Source: Pedobacter sp. Leaf41
GTDB lineage: Bacteria > Bacteroidota > Bacteroidia > Sphingobacteriales > Sphingobacteriaceae
Direction: 5' to 3'
Length of the DNA: 64,000 bases
Assembly (NCBI RefSeq): GCF_001422545.1
Contig: NZ_LMLE01000013.1
Coordinates: 1 to 64,000, forward strand
The position numbers and the translations under genes are program-made. The notes under the pieces are model-generated. The model had not been told where the DNA came from. It saw only the letters and a program-made list of their open reading frames with translations, and made no database searches. Each line of letters starts with the position of its first letter. Position 1 is the first letter of the stretch. Below, one piece after another: positions 55,058 to 63,317 of the stretch.

Positions 55058-55405
55058 ATGATTGTTTACGGAATCCCAAATTGTAATACAGTAAAAAAAT
55101 CACTCGATTGGTTAAAGGCTCATCAAATTGATTTCGAATTTCATGATTTCAAAAAGAAAGGAATCAATGCCGAAAAGCTAAATTCTTGGAGCAATACTTT
55201 CGGTTGGGAAACGGTGTTGAATAGAAAAGGATTAACCTGGAAAAAATTGTCGAAAGAAGAACAAACTGCGATTGATACGCAAGATAAGGCGATCGCCTAT
55301 CTAATGGAAAATACCAGCGCAATTAAACGCCCGATTATAGAGAAAGACGGTAAAGCAATATTAATTTCTTTTGATGAGGATCGCTATGAGCAAACACTTG
55401 GCTAA
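55058..55405 (+). CDS. ArsC-family reductase (YffB/Spx-like)
   Basis: A 115-residue thioredoxin-fold protein. It starts MIVYGIPNCNTVKKSLDWLK, with a single active cysteine in PNCNTVKK and no CxxC, and continues FEFHDFKKKGINAEKL and AIKRPIIEKDGKAILISFDE, the pattern of YffB-type ArsC-like proteins. These are glutathione/thiol-dependent reductases or regulators of uncertain substrate; true arsenate reduction is not implied since no ars genes are nearby. Confidence 0.9.
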   Translation: MIVYGIPNCNTVKKSLDWLKAHQIDFEFHDFKKKGINAEKLNSWSNTFGWETVLNRKGLTWKKLSKEEQTAIDTQDKAIAYLMENTSAIKRPIIEKDGKAILISFDEDRYEQTLG

Positions 55406-55461
55406 TCCAGTTGTTATAGTGTTAAAGTTTGTTAAATAAAGCTTTGAAACATTTTAATACT

Positions 55462-55469
55462 TACTTTTG
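55462..55469 (+). promoter_or_regulatory. -7 box 4 bases before the regulatory-domain protein gene
   Basis: TACTTTTG matches TAnnTTTG and ends 4 bases before ATG 55474. Confidence 0.5.
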
Positions 55470-55473
55470 ATAT

Positions 55474-56214
55474 ATGTATAAGCTGATTATTTTTCTTTTA
55501 ATTGCCCTTCCTATTGGTGTTTTTGCGCAAACTGTTACCACTGGTACTGTATTCGATTACAATAAAAAATCGCTCACTTTACCCGGTGTTTCTGTTAGAA
55601 ATTTAAATAGCAAAAAAGTAACCACCACCTCAAGTACGGGTAAGTACACCATTCCTGCTTCTGTAGGAGATTTGATTGAGTTTTCTGCCGTTGGTTACCA
55701 TACCGATACTCTTTACTTAACCAGCTTGTTGAATAGAAGCATTTATCTTCCGGTAAAATCGACCAGCCTAATGGATGTTGATGTAAAAGGGGTGAGAATG
55801 AATAGCCAGATTACAGATGCAAAAGACCCATTGGCAGAAAAATACACGCTACTTAATACCGGCGGTAATTTAGGTAGAAAGCGCATGAAAGATAAAGTTG
55901 GTGGTCTAAATCTGAATCTTGGTTACGGAAAATACAAGCGGGAGCAAAGAAAAGAAGCCGAGTTAGAAGAGAAAGAAATGTACCAGGAAGAAATTGACGC
56001 TGGATTTAGTGAGAAAACAATTACCGATTTAACAAAGCTTCAAGGCGAAGATCTCAAACATTTTATGATCATTTATAGGCCGTCAATAGAGTCTGTTAAA
56101 GCAGAACGACCTTTCAGATATGATTATCACATCTCAAAAGCCTTTGTTGCTTGGCAAAAATTAACTCCTCAACAAAGAAAACTACAAGATTTGCCGAAGT
56201 TAAAGCCAAATTAG
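55474..56214 (+). CDS. Exported protein with carboxypeptidase-D-like regulatory domain
   Basis: A 246-residue exported protein. A signal peptide (MYKLIIFLLIALPIGVFAQ) precedes a beta-sandwich of the carboxypeptidase regulatory type (about 22-100: GTVFDYNKKSLTLPGVSVRN ... YTIPASVGDLIEFSAVGYHT). The C-terminal half is charged and helical, without a barrel or catalytic domain. Such stand-alone proteins are frequent in Bacteroidota; role unknown, probably cell envelope. Confidence 0.85.
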   Translation: MYKLIIFLLIALPIGVFAQTVTTGTVFDYNKKSLTLPGVSVRNLNSKKVTTTSSTGKYTIPASVGDLIEFSAVGYHTDTLYLTSLLNRSIYLPVKSTSLMDVDVKGVRMNSQITDAKDPLAEKYTLLNTGGNLGRKRMKDKVGGLNLNLGYGKYKREQRKEAELEEKEMYQEEIDAGFSEKTITDLTKLQGEDLKHFMIIYRPSIESVKAERPFRYDYHISKAFVAWQKLTPQQRKLQDLPKLKPN

Positions 56215-56242
56215 TTCGATAATACTTTCATGTATCAATATT

Positions 56243-56277
56243 ATAACCACATATAGCGCTATATGTGGTTATTTTTT
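56243..56277 (+). terminator. Terminator, perfect 30-base palindrome
   Basis: ATAACCACATATAGC is followed immediately by its exact reverse complement, then a T run at 56272-56277. Confidence 0.88.
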
Positions 56278-56310
56278 ATCTTTACGATCAAATAACAACT
56301 TATTAAACTC

Positions 56311-58284
56311 ATGAAAATTAATAAATTATTCACTTTGTGTGTTGTTTGTTGCGCTTTTGTTATTTCGGCAAATGCTCAGCAAACCGCTCCTGCCACAAAT
56401 TACAATCCTGCTGAAGCTTTCGGGCCTTTGTTTTACACTCAAAACGGAAACGAGTTTCGTTCAGCAATGGGAATCCCAGGGCCAAAGTATTGGCAAAATC
56501 GCGTTGATTATAACATTACAGCCAATTTGGACGAAGCAAAAAGTTTGATTACCGGAACAGTTACCATAACCTATAAAAATAACAGTCCGGATAAGTTACC
56601 GTATTTATGGTTACAATTAGATCAGAACACATTTAAGGAAGATTCTCGTGGCAAACAAGTTACTCCAGCCCGTAGTCGGTATGGTGCCCAAGGCGAAAAA
56701 TTTGACGGAGGTTACAAGATTCAAAATGTAAGTGTATCTCAAAAAGCTGCGGCAGTAAAGTTCACTTCTATTGTTGAAGACACCCGTATGCAGATTCGTT
56801 TGGATCAGCCGATGGCTGCCAATGGCGATGTGGTAACTATTAAAATGGACTATTCTTATACTGTTCCGAAAGAAGGATCGGATAGAACTGGTCATTTAAC
56901 TACTAAAAACGGCGAGATTTATGCCATTGCACAATGGTTTCCACGCATGTGTGTTTACGATGATGTAATTGGCTGGAATACTTTACCATATTGGGGCGGT
57001 GGAGAATTTTACTGCGAATATGGCGATATTACTATGGCTTTAACAGCACCAGCAAGCCACATTTTAATGGCGTCTGGAGAACTCTTAAACCCACAAGAAG
57101 TTTTTACAGCACAACAATTGCAAAGATGGAATGCTGCAAAAAATAGCGATGCAACAGTTCACATCCGTTCTGAGGCAGAGGTTACCGATCCTAAATCTCG
57201 TCCGGCGAAAGATAAATTAACCTGGAAGTTTAGAATTTTAAATGCCCGCGACGCGGCCTGGGCTTCATCAAAAGCTTTTGTTTTAGATGCTGCTCGTATC
57301 AACTTACCAAGTGGAAAAAAATCATTAGCGGTTTCTGCGCAACCTGTAGAAAGTAATGGAGCTGATGGTTATGGCCGCGGGGTAGAATATGTTAAAGCCA
57401 GTATCGAACATTATTCTAAACAATGGTTCGAATATCCTTATCCAATGGCAGTTAACGTTGCTACAAATATTGGTGGTATGGAGTATCCAGGGATTGTTTT
57501 TTGTGGTTGGAAGGCTAAAAAAGGCAGTGCCTGGGGCGTAATCGATCACGAATTTGGTCATACCTGGTTCCCGATGATTGTTGGGTCAAACGAACGCAAA
57601 TTCGGTTGGATGGATGAAGGTTTCAATACTTTTATCAACGGCATTTCGGCTAAAAACTTCAATAATGGAGAATATATTGGCCGCCCAACTAACATGAATT
57701 TTATAGGAAAAAGCTACATTGGTAATCCTAAGTATGAAAATATTATGCAAATGCCTGATGGAATGACAGAGGCTAATATTGGCATTAACTTATACTCTAA
57801 ACCAGGATGGGGACTAGATATTTTGAGAAATGAGATTTTAGGTGAGGACCGATTCGATTATGCGTTTCGTCAATACATTAAAAACTGGGCTTACAAGCAC
57901 CCAACTCCTTATGATTTTTTCCGCTCGATGGAAAATGCTGCAGGAGAGGATTTAGCTTGGTTCTGGAGAAGTTGGTTTTTAAATAGCTGGAAAATGGATC
58001 AGGCCATTGGTTCGGTTGAGGAAATTAAACAAGATGGAAACTTATCAGGATATTCTATCCGTGTAAATAATTTGGAAAAAATGCCAATGCCAATTATCCT
58101 TCAGGTAGAAACTAAAAGTGGTAAGAAAAGTATTGTAAAAGTACCTGTTGATGTTTGGATGAAAAATACCTCGTGGTTGGTGCGGTTCCCAACCACTGAA
58201 GAAATAGTATCAGTTACCTTAGATCCAAATAAGGTTTTACCAGATTCGAATCCTGACAATAATACCTGGACCGCAGGAAAGTAA
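56311..58284 (+). CDS. Exported M1-family metallopeptidase
   Basis: A 657-residue exported zinc peptidase of the aminopeptidase N (gluzincin) type. A signal peptide (about 1-22) precedes an N-terminal beta domain. GGMEYPGIVF corresponds to the substrate-anchoring GxMEN-like motif. The zinc site is HEFGH at residues 413-417 with Glu436 in WMDEGFNTF, the expected 18-residue spacing. A C-terminal beta-rich region follows. Periplasmic or secreted peptide degradation is inferred. Confidence 0.93.
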   Translation: MKINKLFTLCVVCCAFVISANAQQTAPATNYNPAEAFGPLFYTQNGNEFRSAMGIPGPKYWQNRVDYNITANLDEAKSLITGTVTITYKNNSPDKLPYLWLQLDQNTFKEDSRGKQVTPARSRYGAQGEKFDGGYKIQNVSVSQKAAAVKFTSIVEDTRMQIRLDQPMAANGDVVTIKMDYSYTVPKEGSDRTGHLTTKNGEIYAIAQWFPRMCVYDDVIGWNTLPYWGGGEFYCEYGDITMALTAPASHILMASGELLNPQEVFTAQQLQRWNAAKNSDATVHIRSEAEVTDPKSRPAKDKLTWKFRILNARDAAWASSKAFVLDAARINLPSGKKSLAVSAQPVESNGADGYGRGVEYVKASIEHYSKQWFEYPYPMAVNVATNIGGMEYPGIVFCGWKAKKGSAWGVIDHEFGHTWFPMIVGSNERKFGWMDEGFNTFINGISAKNFNNGEYIGRPTNMNFIGKSYIGNPKYENIMQMPDGMTEANIGINLYSKPGWGLDILRNEILGEDRFDYAFRQYIKNWAYKHPTPYDFFRSMENAAGEDLAWFWRSWFLNSWKMDQAIGSVEEIKQDGNLSGYSIRVNNLEKMPMPIILQVETKSGKKSIVKVPVDVWMKNTSWLVRFPTTEEIVSVTLDPNKVLPDSNPDNNTWTAGK

Positions 58285-58297
58285 TATTCAGTTTTCG

Positions 58298-58334
58298 AAA
58301 GCCCTTAAATGCAAATTTAAGGGCTTTTATTTTT
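58298..58334 (+). terminator. Terminator after the M1 peptidase gene
   Basis: AAAGCCCTTAAAT and ATTTAAGGGCTTT form a perfect 13-base stem with a 3-base loop, followed by TTATTTTT that runs into the next start codon. Confidence 0.88.
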
Positions 58335-58946
58335 ATGGTGATGAATAAAAAAGAGAACGTTTTTCAAGTTTATAATAAAATTGCTGATTGGTTTGCGGAA
58401 AACAGACCTCGTAATTTAATGGAGAAACCTTATCTGGATACAGTTATTGAGTTGATACCAAAGGGTGCAAGCCTGCTAGATTTAGGCTGTGGAAACGGAA
58501 AACCCATTATGGAATATTTCCTGCAATCAGGGTTTATGGTAACAGGTGTTGATGCAAGTGAAAAAATGTTGACATTGGCTAAACAAAATTTTCCGGCAGA
58601 AGAATTTCTCTTTCAAGATATGCGCAAGCTTAAACTTGAAACCAGATTTAATGCAATTATTGCCTGGAATAGTTTTTTTCATTTACCAGCGGAGGATCAG
58701 CCGAAAATGTTTGAGATATTTGCCAATCATCTCCTTCCAAATGGAATAATTTTATTTACCTCGGGCACAAAAAGAGGAGAGGCGTGGGGAATAAATGGTG
58801 GCGAAAATCTTTTCCATGCTTCGCTCGATACCGACGAATACCATAACTTGCTGGTTAAAAACCAATTTAAAATTTTAAATCAAACCGTAAATGATCCTTC
58901 ATGCGGCAATGCAACGGTTTGGCTCGCACAATTTAATCCGCAATAG
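58335..58946 (+). CDS. Class I SAM-dependent methyltransferase
   Basis: A 203-residue cytosolic methyltransferase. Motif I is LLDLGCGNGKPIMEYFL, followed by VTGVDASEKML with the acidic SAM-binding residue and FNAIIAWNSFFHLP as post-motif. Substrate unknown. ATG 58341 is an equally possible start. It begins immediately behind the terminator of the M1 peptidase gene, so its own promoter is not obvious. Confidence 0.87.
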   Translation: MVMNKKENVFQVYNKIADWFAENRPRNLMEKPYLDTVIELIPKGASLLDLGCGNGKPIMEYFLQSGFMVTGVDASEKMLTLAKQNFPAEEFLFQDMRKLKLETRFNAIIAWNSFFHLPAEDQPKMFEIFANHLLPNGIILFTSGTKRGEAWGINGGENLFHASLDTDEYHNLLVKNQFKILNQTVNDPSCGNATVWLAQFNPQ

Positions 58947-58960
58947 TTTTATAATTTATT

Positions 58961-58968
58961 TAGCTTTG
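58961..58968 (+). promoter_or_regulatory. -7 box 3 bases before the VF530 gene
   Basis: TAGCTTTG matches TAnnTTTG and ends 3 bases before ATG 58972. Confidence 0.55.
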
Positions 58969-58971
58969 TAC

Positions 58972-59193
58972 ATGGTCGATCAACAGAAAAATAATCCTCT
59001 TCACGGAATCACTCTTGAGAAAATCGTAACTGATTTGCAGGCGCATTATGGGTGGGAGCAGTTAGGGTCGCTAATTAGAATCGACTGTTTTAACAACAAT
59101 CAAAGCATTAAATCAAGCCTCAACTTTTTGCGTAGAATGTCTTGGGCTCGTAAAAAAGTCGAAGATTTGTTTTTAGATACTTTTCATAAATAG
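58972..59193 (+). CDS. VF530 (DUF2132) family DNA-binding protein
   Basis: A 73-residue protein: NNPLHGITLEKIVTDLQAHY, then GWEQLGSLIRIDCFNNNQSI and KSSLNFLRRMSWARKKVEDL span nearly the whole of the small helical VF530 fold, proposed to bind DNA. A longer frame from 58891 overlaps the methyltransferase and contains the promoter box, so ATG 58972 is preferred. Confidence 0.9.
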   Translation: MVDQQKNNPLHGITLEKIVTDLQAHYGWEQLGSLIRIDCFNNNQSIKSSLNFLRRMSWARKKVEDLFLDTFHK

Positions 59194-59196
59194 CAC

Positions 59197-60177
59197 TTAC
59201 TCATATGCTTTTTGCAATCCTTTTCTCAAATCAAACAACAGCCATTGTTTGCTGGTAACTTCTTCCTTTTTCGTTTTCAATAGCTCCAGAAAGTCTTTAA
59301 CACCAAGCTCTTCATTTCCATTACCATGGATAAGCACAATACTTCCATTATTTGCTTGTTGTCCTTTTGCTAACCAGGCATCGCTTCCAATTGGGATTAA
59401 ACCATAAGCTTCAATTTTTTGCACAATACTTCTATCAGAAACTAAACCTGGAAAACGGAAAAAAATAGAAGGTGTCAGCCCGTTTTTGAGCATGAGTTTT
59501 TCATTCTCTAAAACCTCTGTATCCAGGTCGGTACCAGGTGCAAGTAGAAAGTTTTCGGCCAAAGGAAGGTTATTTACATCATGATTATAAGAATGATTTA
59601 TCCAGGTGATATCTAAGTCTTTTTGGTTGACCAAATCTTTCAGCCAATTTAGGTCGTCCTGGTGTTTTAACATCCATTTCCCCGAAACCGAAATGGCCAG
59701 AGGCGCTGGCTGTTCTATCTTTTTAAATTCATCAAATACCGATTGAAAAATAATTCTGTCTAAGGGTTTGTGAGAGGGACAAAGGTCAATCGTTAATGTT
59801 ATTCCTTGTTCTCTTGGTAGGGCATTATCGATGCCTGCATCTTGTATTTGAAAATCTTTCGCGGCAGCCGCTGTTAAAGATTTTACGTATGGGCTGGTTT
59901 TAAATTCGGTTAAGATCTGTGCCCATGGTGTTCTACTTATAACATAATTTGAAGCGCGGTCAACTTTGCTATCAAGCGTCTGCGGATTAACAAGCAATAA
60001 ATATTGTTGCCCATCATTCTCAAAATTCCGAATGCCAATTAGTTTTTCAGTACCCTTATTCGCAACAAGATAATCTAATTTGTATTTCTTAATCGATTTA
60101 AAGTTTTGACCCAAACTCGAACTGGTGCTGAGAAGAAGAACAGAAATAATGAAATAAAAGAACCTGAAGCGTTTCAT
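59197..60177 (-). CDS. Exported polysaccharide deacetylase-like protein
   Basis: A 326-residue exported protein with a signal peptide (about 1-23). The NodB-type catalytic region has TLTIDLCPSHKPLD, where metal-binding acids are expected, and NHSYNHDVNNLP, matching the HSxxH metal ligands. SIVLIHGNGNEELG near the C-terminus fits the last motif. The motif-1 aspartate pair is not canonical (one Asp only), so activity against acetylated glycans is likely but not certain. It is convergent with the VF530 gene, 3 bases apart. Confidence 0.82.
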   Translation of the reverse strand: MKRFRFFYFIISVLLLSTSSSLGQNFKSIKKYKLDYLVANKGTEKLIGIRNFENDGQQYLLLVNPQTLDSKVDRASNYVISRTPWAQILTEFKTSPYVKSLTAAAAKDFQIQDAGIDNALPREQGITLTIDLCPSHKPLDRIIFQSVFDEFKKIEQPAPLAISVSGKWMLKHQDDLNWLKDLVNQKDLDITWINHSYNHDVNNLPLAENFLLAPGTDLDTEVLENEKLMLKNGLTPSIFFRFPGLVSDRSIVQKIEAYGLIPIGSDAWLAKGQQANNGSIVLIHGNGNEELGVKDFLELLKTKKEEVTSKQWLLFDLRKGLQKAYE

Positions 60178-60237
60178 CTTTTGCTTATTTAAAATCTTTC
60201 TAATTTAATGCAAAAATTTTATCTTTACCACATCGCC

Positions 60238-60360
60238 ATGAACAAAGAAAAACTAAAATTATGGTTTAAGCGTGTGGGCTTAATCGGGTTTTTATTCTTC
60301 CTGATAAAAGGATTAATCTGGCTAGTGGTATTCTATTTTATCGGCAAAAACGTTACCTAA
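60238..60360 (+). CDS. Small single-pass membrane protein, 40 residues
   Basis: ATG 60238 opens a 40-codon frame: MNKEKLKLWFKRVGLIGFLF then a hydrophobic stretch ending IWLVVFYFIGKNVT. A basic N-terminus followed by two short hydrophobic segments separated by a Lys-Gly suggests an inner-membrane microprotein. TATCTTTA at 60219-60226, one base from the -7 consensus, lies 11 bases upstream. Its end overlaps the convergent gtrA-like gene by 8 bases. Function unknown. Confidence 0.62.
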   Translation: MNKEKLKLWFKRVGLIGFLFFLIKGLIWLVVFYFIGKNVT

Positions 60361-60733
60361 AAGTAAACATCAGGTTGGCGATAAAATTCCAAACAAAAAC
60401 AATCGCGATAGCAAAAAACTTAGCCACGTAAAAGTTTGTGCCGTTTTTACGTTGATGGAAAAGATATATAATACCGGTATTTAATGCCAATCCGATTATA
60501 CTTACCACAGTAAATTTGCTAAACTCGGTTCCCCAGTGGATGTTGGTGCTTTGAAAAGTCCAAACGCGATTAATTAAATAATTGTTGGTTACAGCGAAAA
60601 TGAAACCTAGCGCATTGGCCACGTATTTATTTATTTTAATTTTCTCTTTGCAAAGCCAGGTCACGCCGAAATCAATTGCCATTCCAAGCAAGCCCGTTAC
60701 ACCAAATTTCAGAATGCGAAAAAATAACTCCAT
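60353..60733 (-). CDS. GtrA-family membrane protein
   Basis: A 126-residue protein with four membrane helices: FRILKFGVTGLLGMAIDFGV and NALGFIFAVTNNYLINRVWT are GtrA hallmarks. GtrA-type proteins are thought to flip polyprenyl-linked sugars across the inner membrane. It begins one base after the stop of the GT39-type glycosyltransferase, so the two form an operon and probably a sugar donor/transferase pair. Confidence 0.92.
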   Translation of the reverse strand: MELFFRILKFGVTGLLGMAIDFGVTWLCKEKIKINKYVANALGFIFAVTNNYLINRVWTFQSTNIHWGTEFSKFTVVSIIGLALNTGIIYLFHQRKNGTNFYVAKFFAIAIVFVWNFIANLMFTFR

Positions 60734-60734
60734 G

Positions 60735-62375
60735 CTATTGTATTCTTACCAGATAAAAACGTTCTAAAACCTGAGGGCGTGTTTTAGCATTAATAAACTT
60801 TCCCGTCAGTTTTGTGATGTGAAAGTATTCAAATGATTTGAGGATTTGCGTATTGTAATCCTTTTTCAATCGCTCCATTTCTGGCTCCCAAACATAGATC
60901 ACCATGTTCTTATCCCTCTTATGCTTGTTCAATGTCTCAAAATCCCAAAAATACTGGGGCTCTCCATTCGCATAGAAATCGAAAGAGTAAGCATCAGGAT
61001 ACATCAATACTGCTGGTTTAGCATTCGGGTGGTTTTCCTTTAACCAAATGCCCGCTTCCATTCCCGATTCATATTTGAGTAAAGCAGGATAAAAGAAACC
61101 TGAAAGAAAAATCATCAAGCTGATAGAAATCATGCTACTTCTGGCAATGATGGTTTCAATTTTTAATCCTCTAAAAAATAATACGGATAAAAATAGCAAA
61201 ACACTTAGCATCGCGTTTGCAACAGAGAAGTATTCGAATTTGAAAAATATCGAAACGCAGATTAATATCACTACAATTAAAACTGCCAAAACCGTTTGAG
61301 CGATGAAAAATATTTTCAGACTTTTCCCTTCTAGTTTCTGTAAATACAGAGCGGTGATCACGGCAAATTGCGGTAAAATAATCAATATATAATGCGGTAA
61401 TTGAAATTTGGACAGTGAAAATAGCAGAAAAGTGATGGCCGCACTTGTCCAGATTATAATGCTTTCTGGCGGCAAAGTAACTCTGTTTTTCTTTTTGAAA
61501 AGATTAATTACCGCAGTATAAAGTAAGATAGACCAAGGTAAAAAAGCCCAAATGGTGGTGTGCAAGAAAAATGATATATCGCCTTTGCCTTTTATTGGTC
61601 CGTTATTAAAAAAGCGACCAAACTGACTGTCCCAGAAAAAGAATTTTAATCCTGAAACTCCGGTTTTTCCAAATACAATTTTTTCTGGATGCAAATCAAA
61701 CTGAACATACAAGGTGTAAAGTTCGGGAATAATAAAAACTAGAATTAGCACTATCGCAAGCCACCATTTCAGTTTTAATAACTCTTTATATTGTTTGGTG
61801 ATGACCCAATAAAGGATAAAACCACCAAAAACCGGAATCAAAACAAAGATTCCTTTGATCATAATGGCGCATGCTGCGAAGAATGAACCTAAAACGATAT
61901 GCCAGAAAGACCCTGATTGCGCTTTGTAATAATGGTAAATGGCTGCCAAAGTAAATGTTGTAATGTAAACTTCGGCCCTTACATCAAAAGTTGATATTAA
62001 GATGTGTAAAGAACTTAGAAAGATTAACGCACTTATTAAGCCCGTTTTATGGTTATAAATATCTTTCGCCAACTTATACAGATAACCGGCTCCAAGCAAC
62101 CCAAACAAAAACGAAGGCAGCTTATAAGCAAAGGCATTTATGCCGAGAATTTTGAAAGAGGCTGCTGCCAGCCAAAAAGTTAAATGTGGTTTGTCAAGCC
62201 AATCTGCACCACGAACGTAAATGTTAATCCAATCATTACGCAAAACCATATTTTTGGCTATTGATGCATATAGCGCAGAATCTGGTTCCATAATCCCACC
62301 AAAGAGTGCCAGCGAACTGATTACAGTAATAATTCCGATTAGAATTTTATATAGCTTGATGTCTTTCAATTTCAT
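60735..62375 (-). CDS. ArnT/GT39-type membrane glycosyltransferase
   Basis: A 546-residue polytopic GT-C glycosyltransferase with about 12 membrane helices. MEPDSALYASIAKNM after helix 1 carries the catalytic Asp of the family. GADWLDKPHLTFWLAAASFK is typical of the ArnT/PMT-like N-terminal half, and a soluble C-terminal part starts near residue 440. Likely transfers a sugar from a polyprenyl phosphate donor to an envelope lipid or protein; donor and acceptor are not visible. Confidence 0.92.
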   Translation of the reverse strand: MKLKDIKLYKILIGIITVISSLALFGGIMEPDSALYASIAKNMVLRNDWINIYVRGADWLDKPHLTFWLAAASFKILGINAFAYKLPSFLFGLLGAGYLYKLAKDIYNHKTGLISALIFLSSLHILISTFDVRAEVYITTFTLAAIYHYYKAQSGSFWHIVLGSFFAACAIMIKGIFVLIPVFGGFILYWVITKQYKELLKLKWWLAIVLILVFIIPELYTLYVQFDLHPEKIVFGKTGVSGLKFFFWDSQFGRFFNNGPIKGKGDISFFLHTTIWAFLPWSILLYTAVINLFKKKNRVTLPPESIIIWTSAAITFLLFSLSKFQLPHYILIILPQFAVITALYLQKLEGKSLKIFFIAQTVLAVLIVVILICVSIFFKFEYFSVANAMLSVLLFLSVLFFRGLKIETIIARSSMISISLMIFLSGFFYPALLKYESGMEAGIWLKENHPNAKPAVLMYPDAYSFDFYANGEPQYFWDFETLNKHKRDKNMVIYVWEPEMERLKKDYNTQILKSFEYFHITKLTGKFINAKTRPQVLERFYLVRIQ

Positions 62376-62447
62376 TTACTGAAAGCAAATATGAGTAAAA
62401 ATAAGTCAATTTTTTTGAACCTTTAAAGATTAACAAAGCCAAAGCCT

Positions 62448-62455
62448 TATCTTTG
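62448..62455 (+). promoter_or_regulatory. -7 box of the pdxJ promoter, 4 bases before the start
   Basis: TATCTTTG matches TAnnTTTG and ends 4 bases before ATG 62460. Confidence 0.58.
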
Positions 62456-62459
62456 TTGC

Positions 62460-63176
62460 ATGACAAAGTTATCGGTAAACATCAATAAAATTGCTACGTT
62501 AAGGAACAGTCGCGGAGGTAATAATCCTGACTTAGTGAAGGTTGCCTTAGATTGTGAACGTTTCGGTGCACAAGGGATTACGGTACATCCACGCCCAGAT
62601 GAACGCCATATTCGTTATCAGGATGTTTACGATTTGAAAGCTGTAATTGCCACTGAATTTAATATTGAAGGCAATTGCCGTGAAGATAAATTTGTTGATC
62701 TCGTTTTAGCTAATAAACCTGCACAAGTTACATTAGTGCCAGATGCCGAAGGACAAATTACTTCTAACCACGGTTGGGATACGATAAAAAATAGGGATTA
62801 TTTAAAAGAGATGGTTTCGGTTTTTCAAAAAGAAGACATTCGCGTTTCCATTTTTGTCGATCCGGTAGTTGAAATGGTTGAGGGAGCTGCAGAAACGGGC
62901 ACAGATAGAATCGAATTATACACCGAGGCTTATGCTCATAACTATTACGCTGATAGAGAAAAAGCAATCGTTAACTACATCGCCGCTGCACACCACGCAA
63001 ATAGATTAGGTTTAGGAATAAATGCAGGACATGATTTGGATTTGCACAATCTTCATTATTTTGCCCAAAGCATTCCTGGTTTATTGGAAGTTTCTATTGG
63101 TCATGCACTCATCAGCGATGCGCTTTATTTGGGTTTAGAAACTACAGTTCAAAAATATTTACAACAACTCGCTTAG
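62460..63176 (+). CDS. pdxJ: Pyridoxine 5'-phosphate synthase
   Basis: A 238-residue TIM-barrel enzyme making pyridoxine 5'-phosphate from deoxyxylulose 5-phosphate and aminoacetone phosphate, the last ring-forming step of DXP-dependent vitamin B6 synthesis. Family motifs are KLSVNINKIATLRNSRGG, GITVHPRPDERHIRYQDVYD, EGNCREDKF, ADREKAIVNYI and LGINAGHDLDLHNL. Length is normal. Confidence 0.97.
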   Translation: MTKLSVNINKIATLRNSRGGNNPDLVKVALDCERFGAQGITVHPRPDERHIRYQDVYDLKAVIATEFNIEGNCREDKFVDLVLANKPAQVTLVPDAEGQITSNHGWDTIKNRDYLKEMVSVFQKEDIRVSIFVDPVVEMVEGAAETGTDRIELYTEAYAHNYYADREKAIVNYIAAAHHANRLGLGINAGHDLDLHNLHYFAQSIPGLLEVSIGHALISDALYLGLETTVQKYLQQLA

Positions 63177-63260
63177 TTACGAGTTAAAGGTTTTGAGTTG
63201 TCTGGCTCGGCAAAAAAAAATGCCTGACAAATTAAACCTTCACTCAAAATTATTTCTAAA

Positions 63261-63316
63261 CCCGTAACCCGTAACCCGTAACCCGTAACCCGTAACCCGT
63301 AACCCATAACCCGTAA
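63261..63316 (+). repeat. Tandem heptamer array CCCGTAA x 8 abutting a start codon
   Basis: Eight uninterrupted 7-base units, seven identical and the seventh copy CCCATAA, end one base before the transporter ATG. The array fills the place of the leader and any ribosome-binding site, so copy-number change could alter expression. Confidence 0.9.
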
Positions 63317-63317
63317 C

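Noticed and set aside
55058..55405. A true arsenate reductase
   Set aside because: The single-cysteine YffB-like pattern and lack of other ars genes do not support arsenic detoxification.
63261..63316. A telomere or chromosome end
   Set aside because: The CCCGTAA array is short and followed at once by an intact transporter gene.
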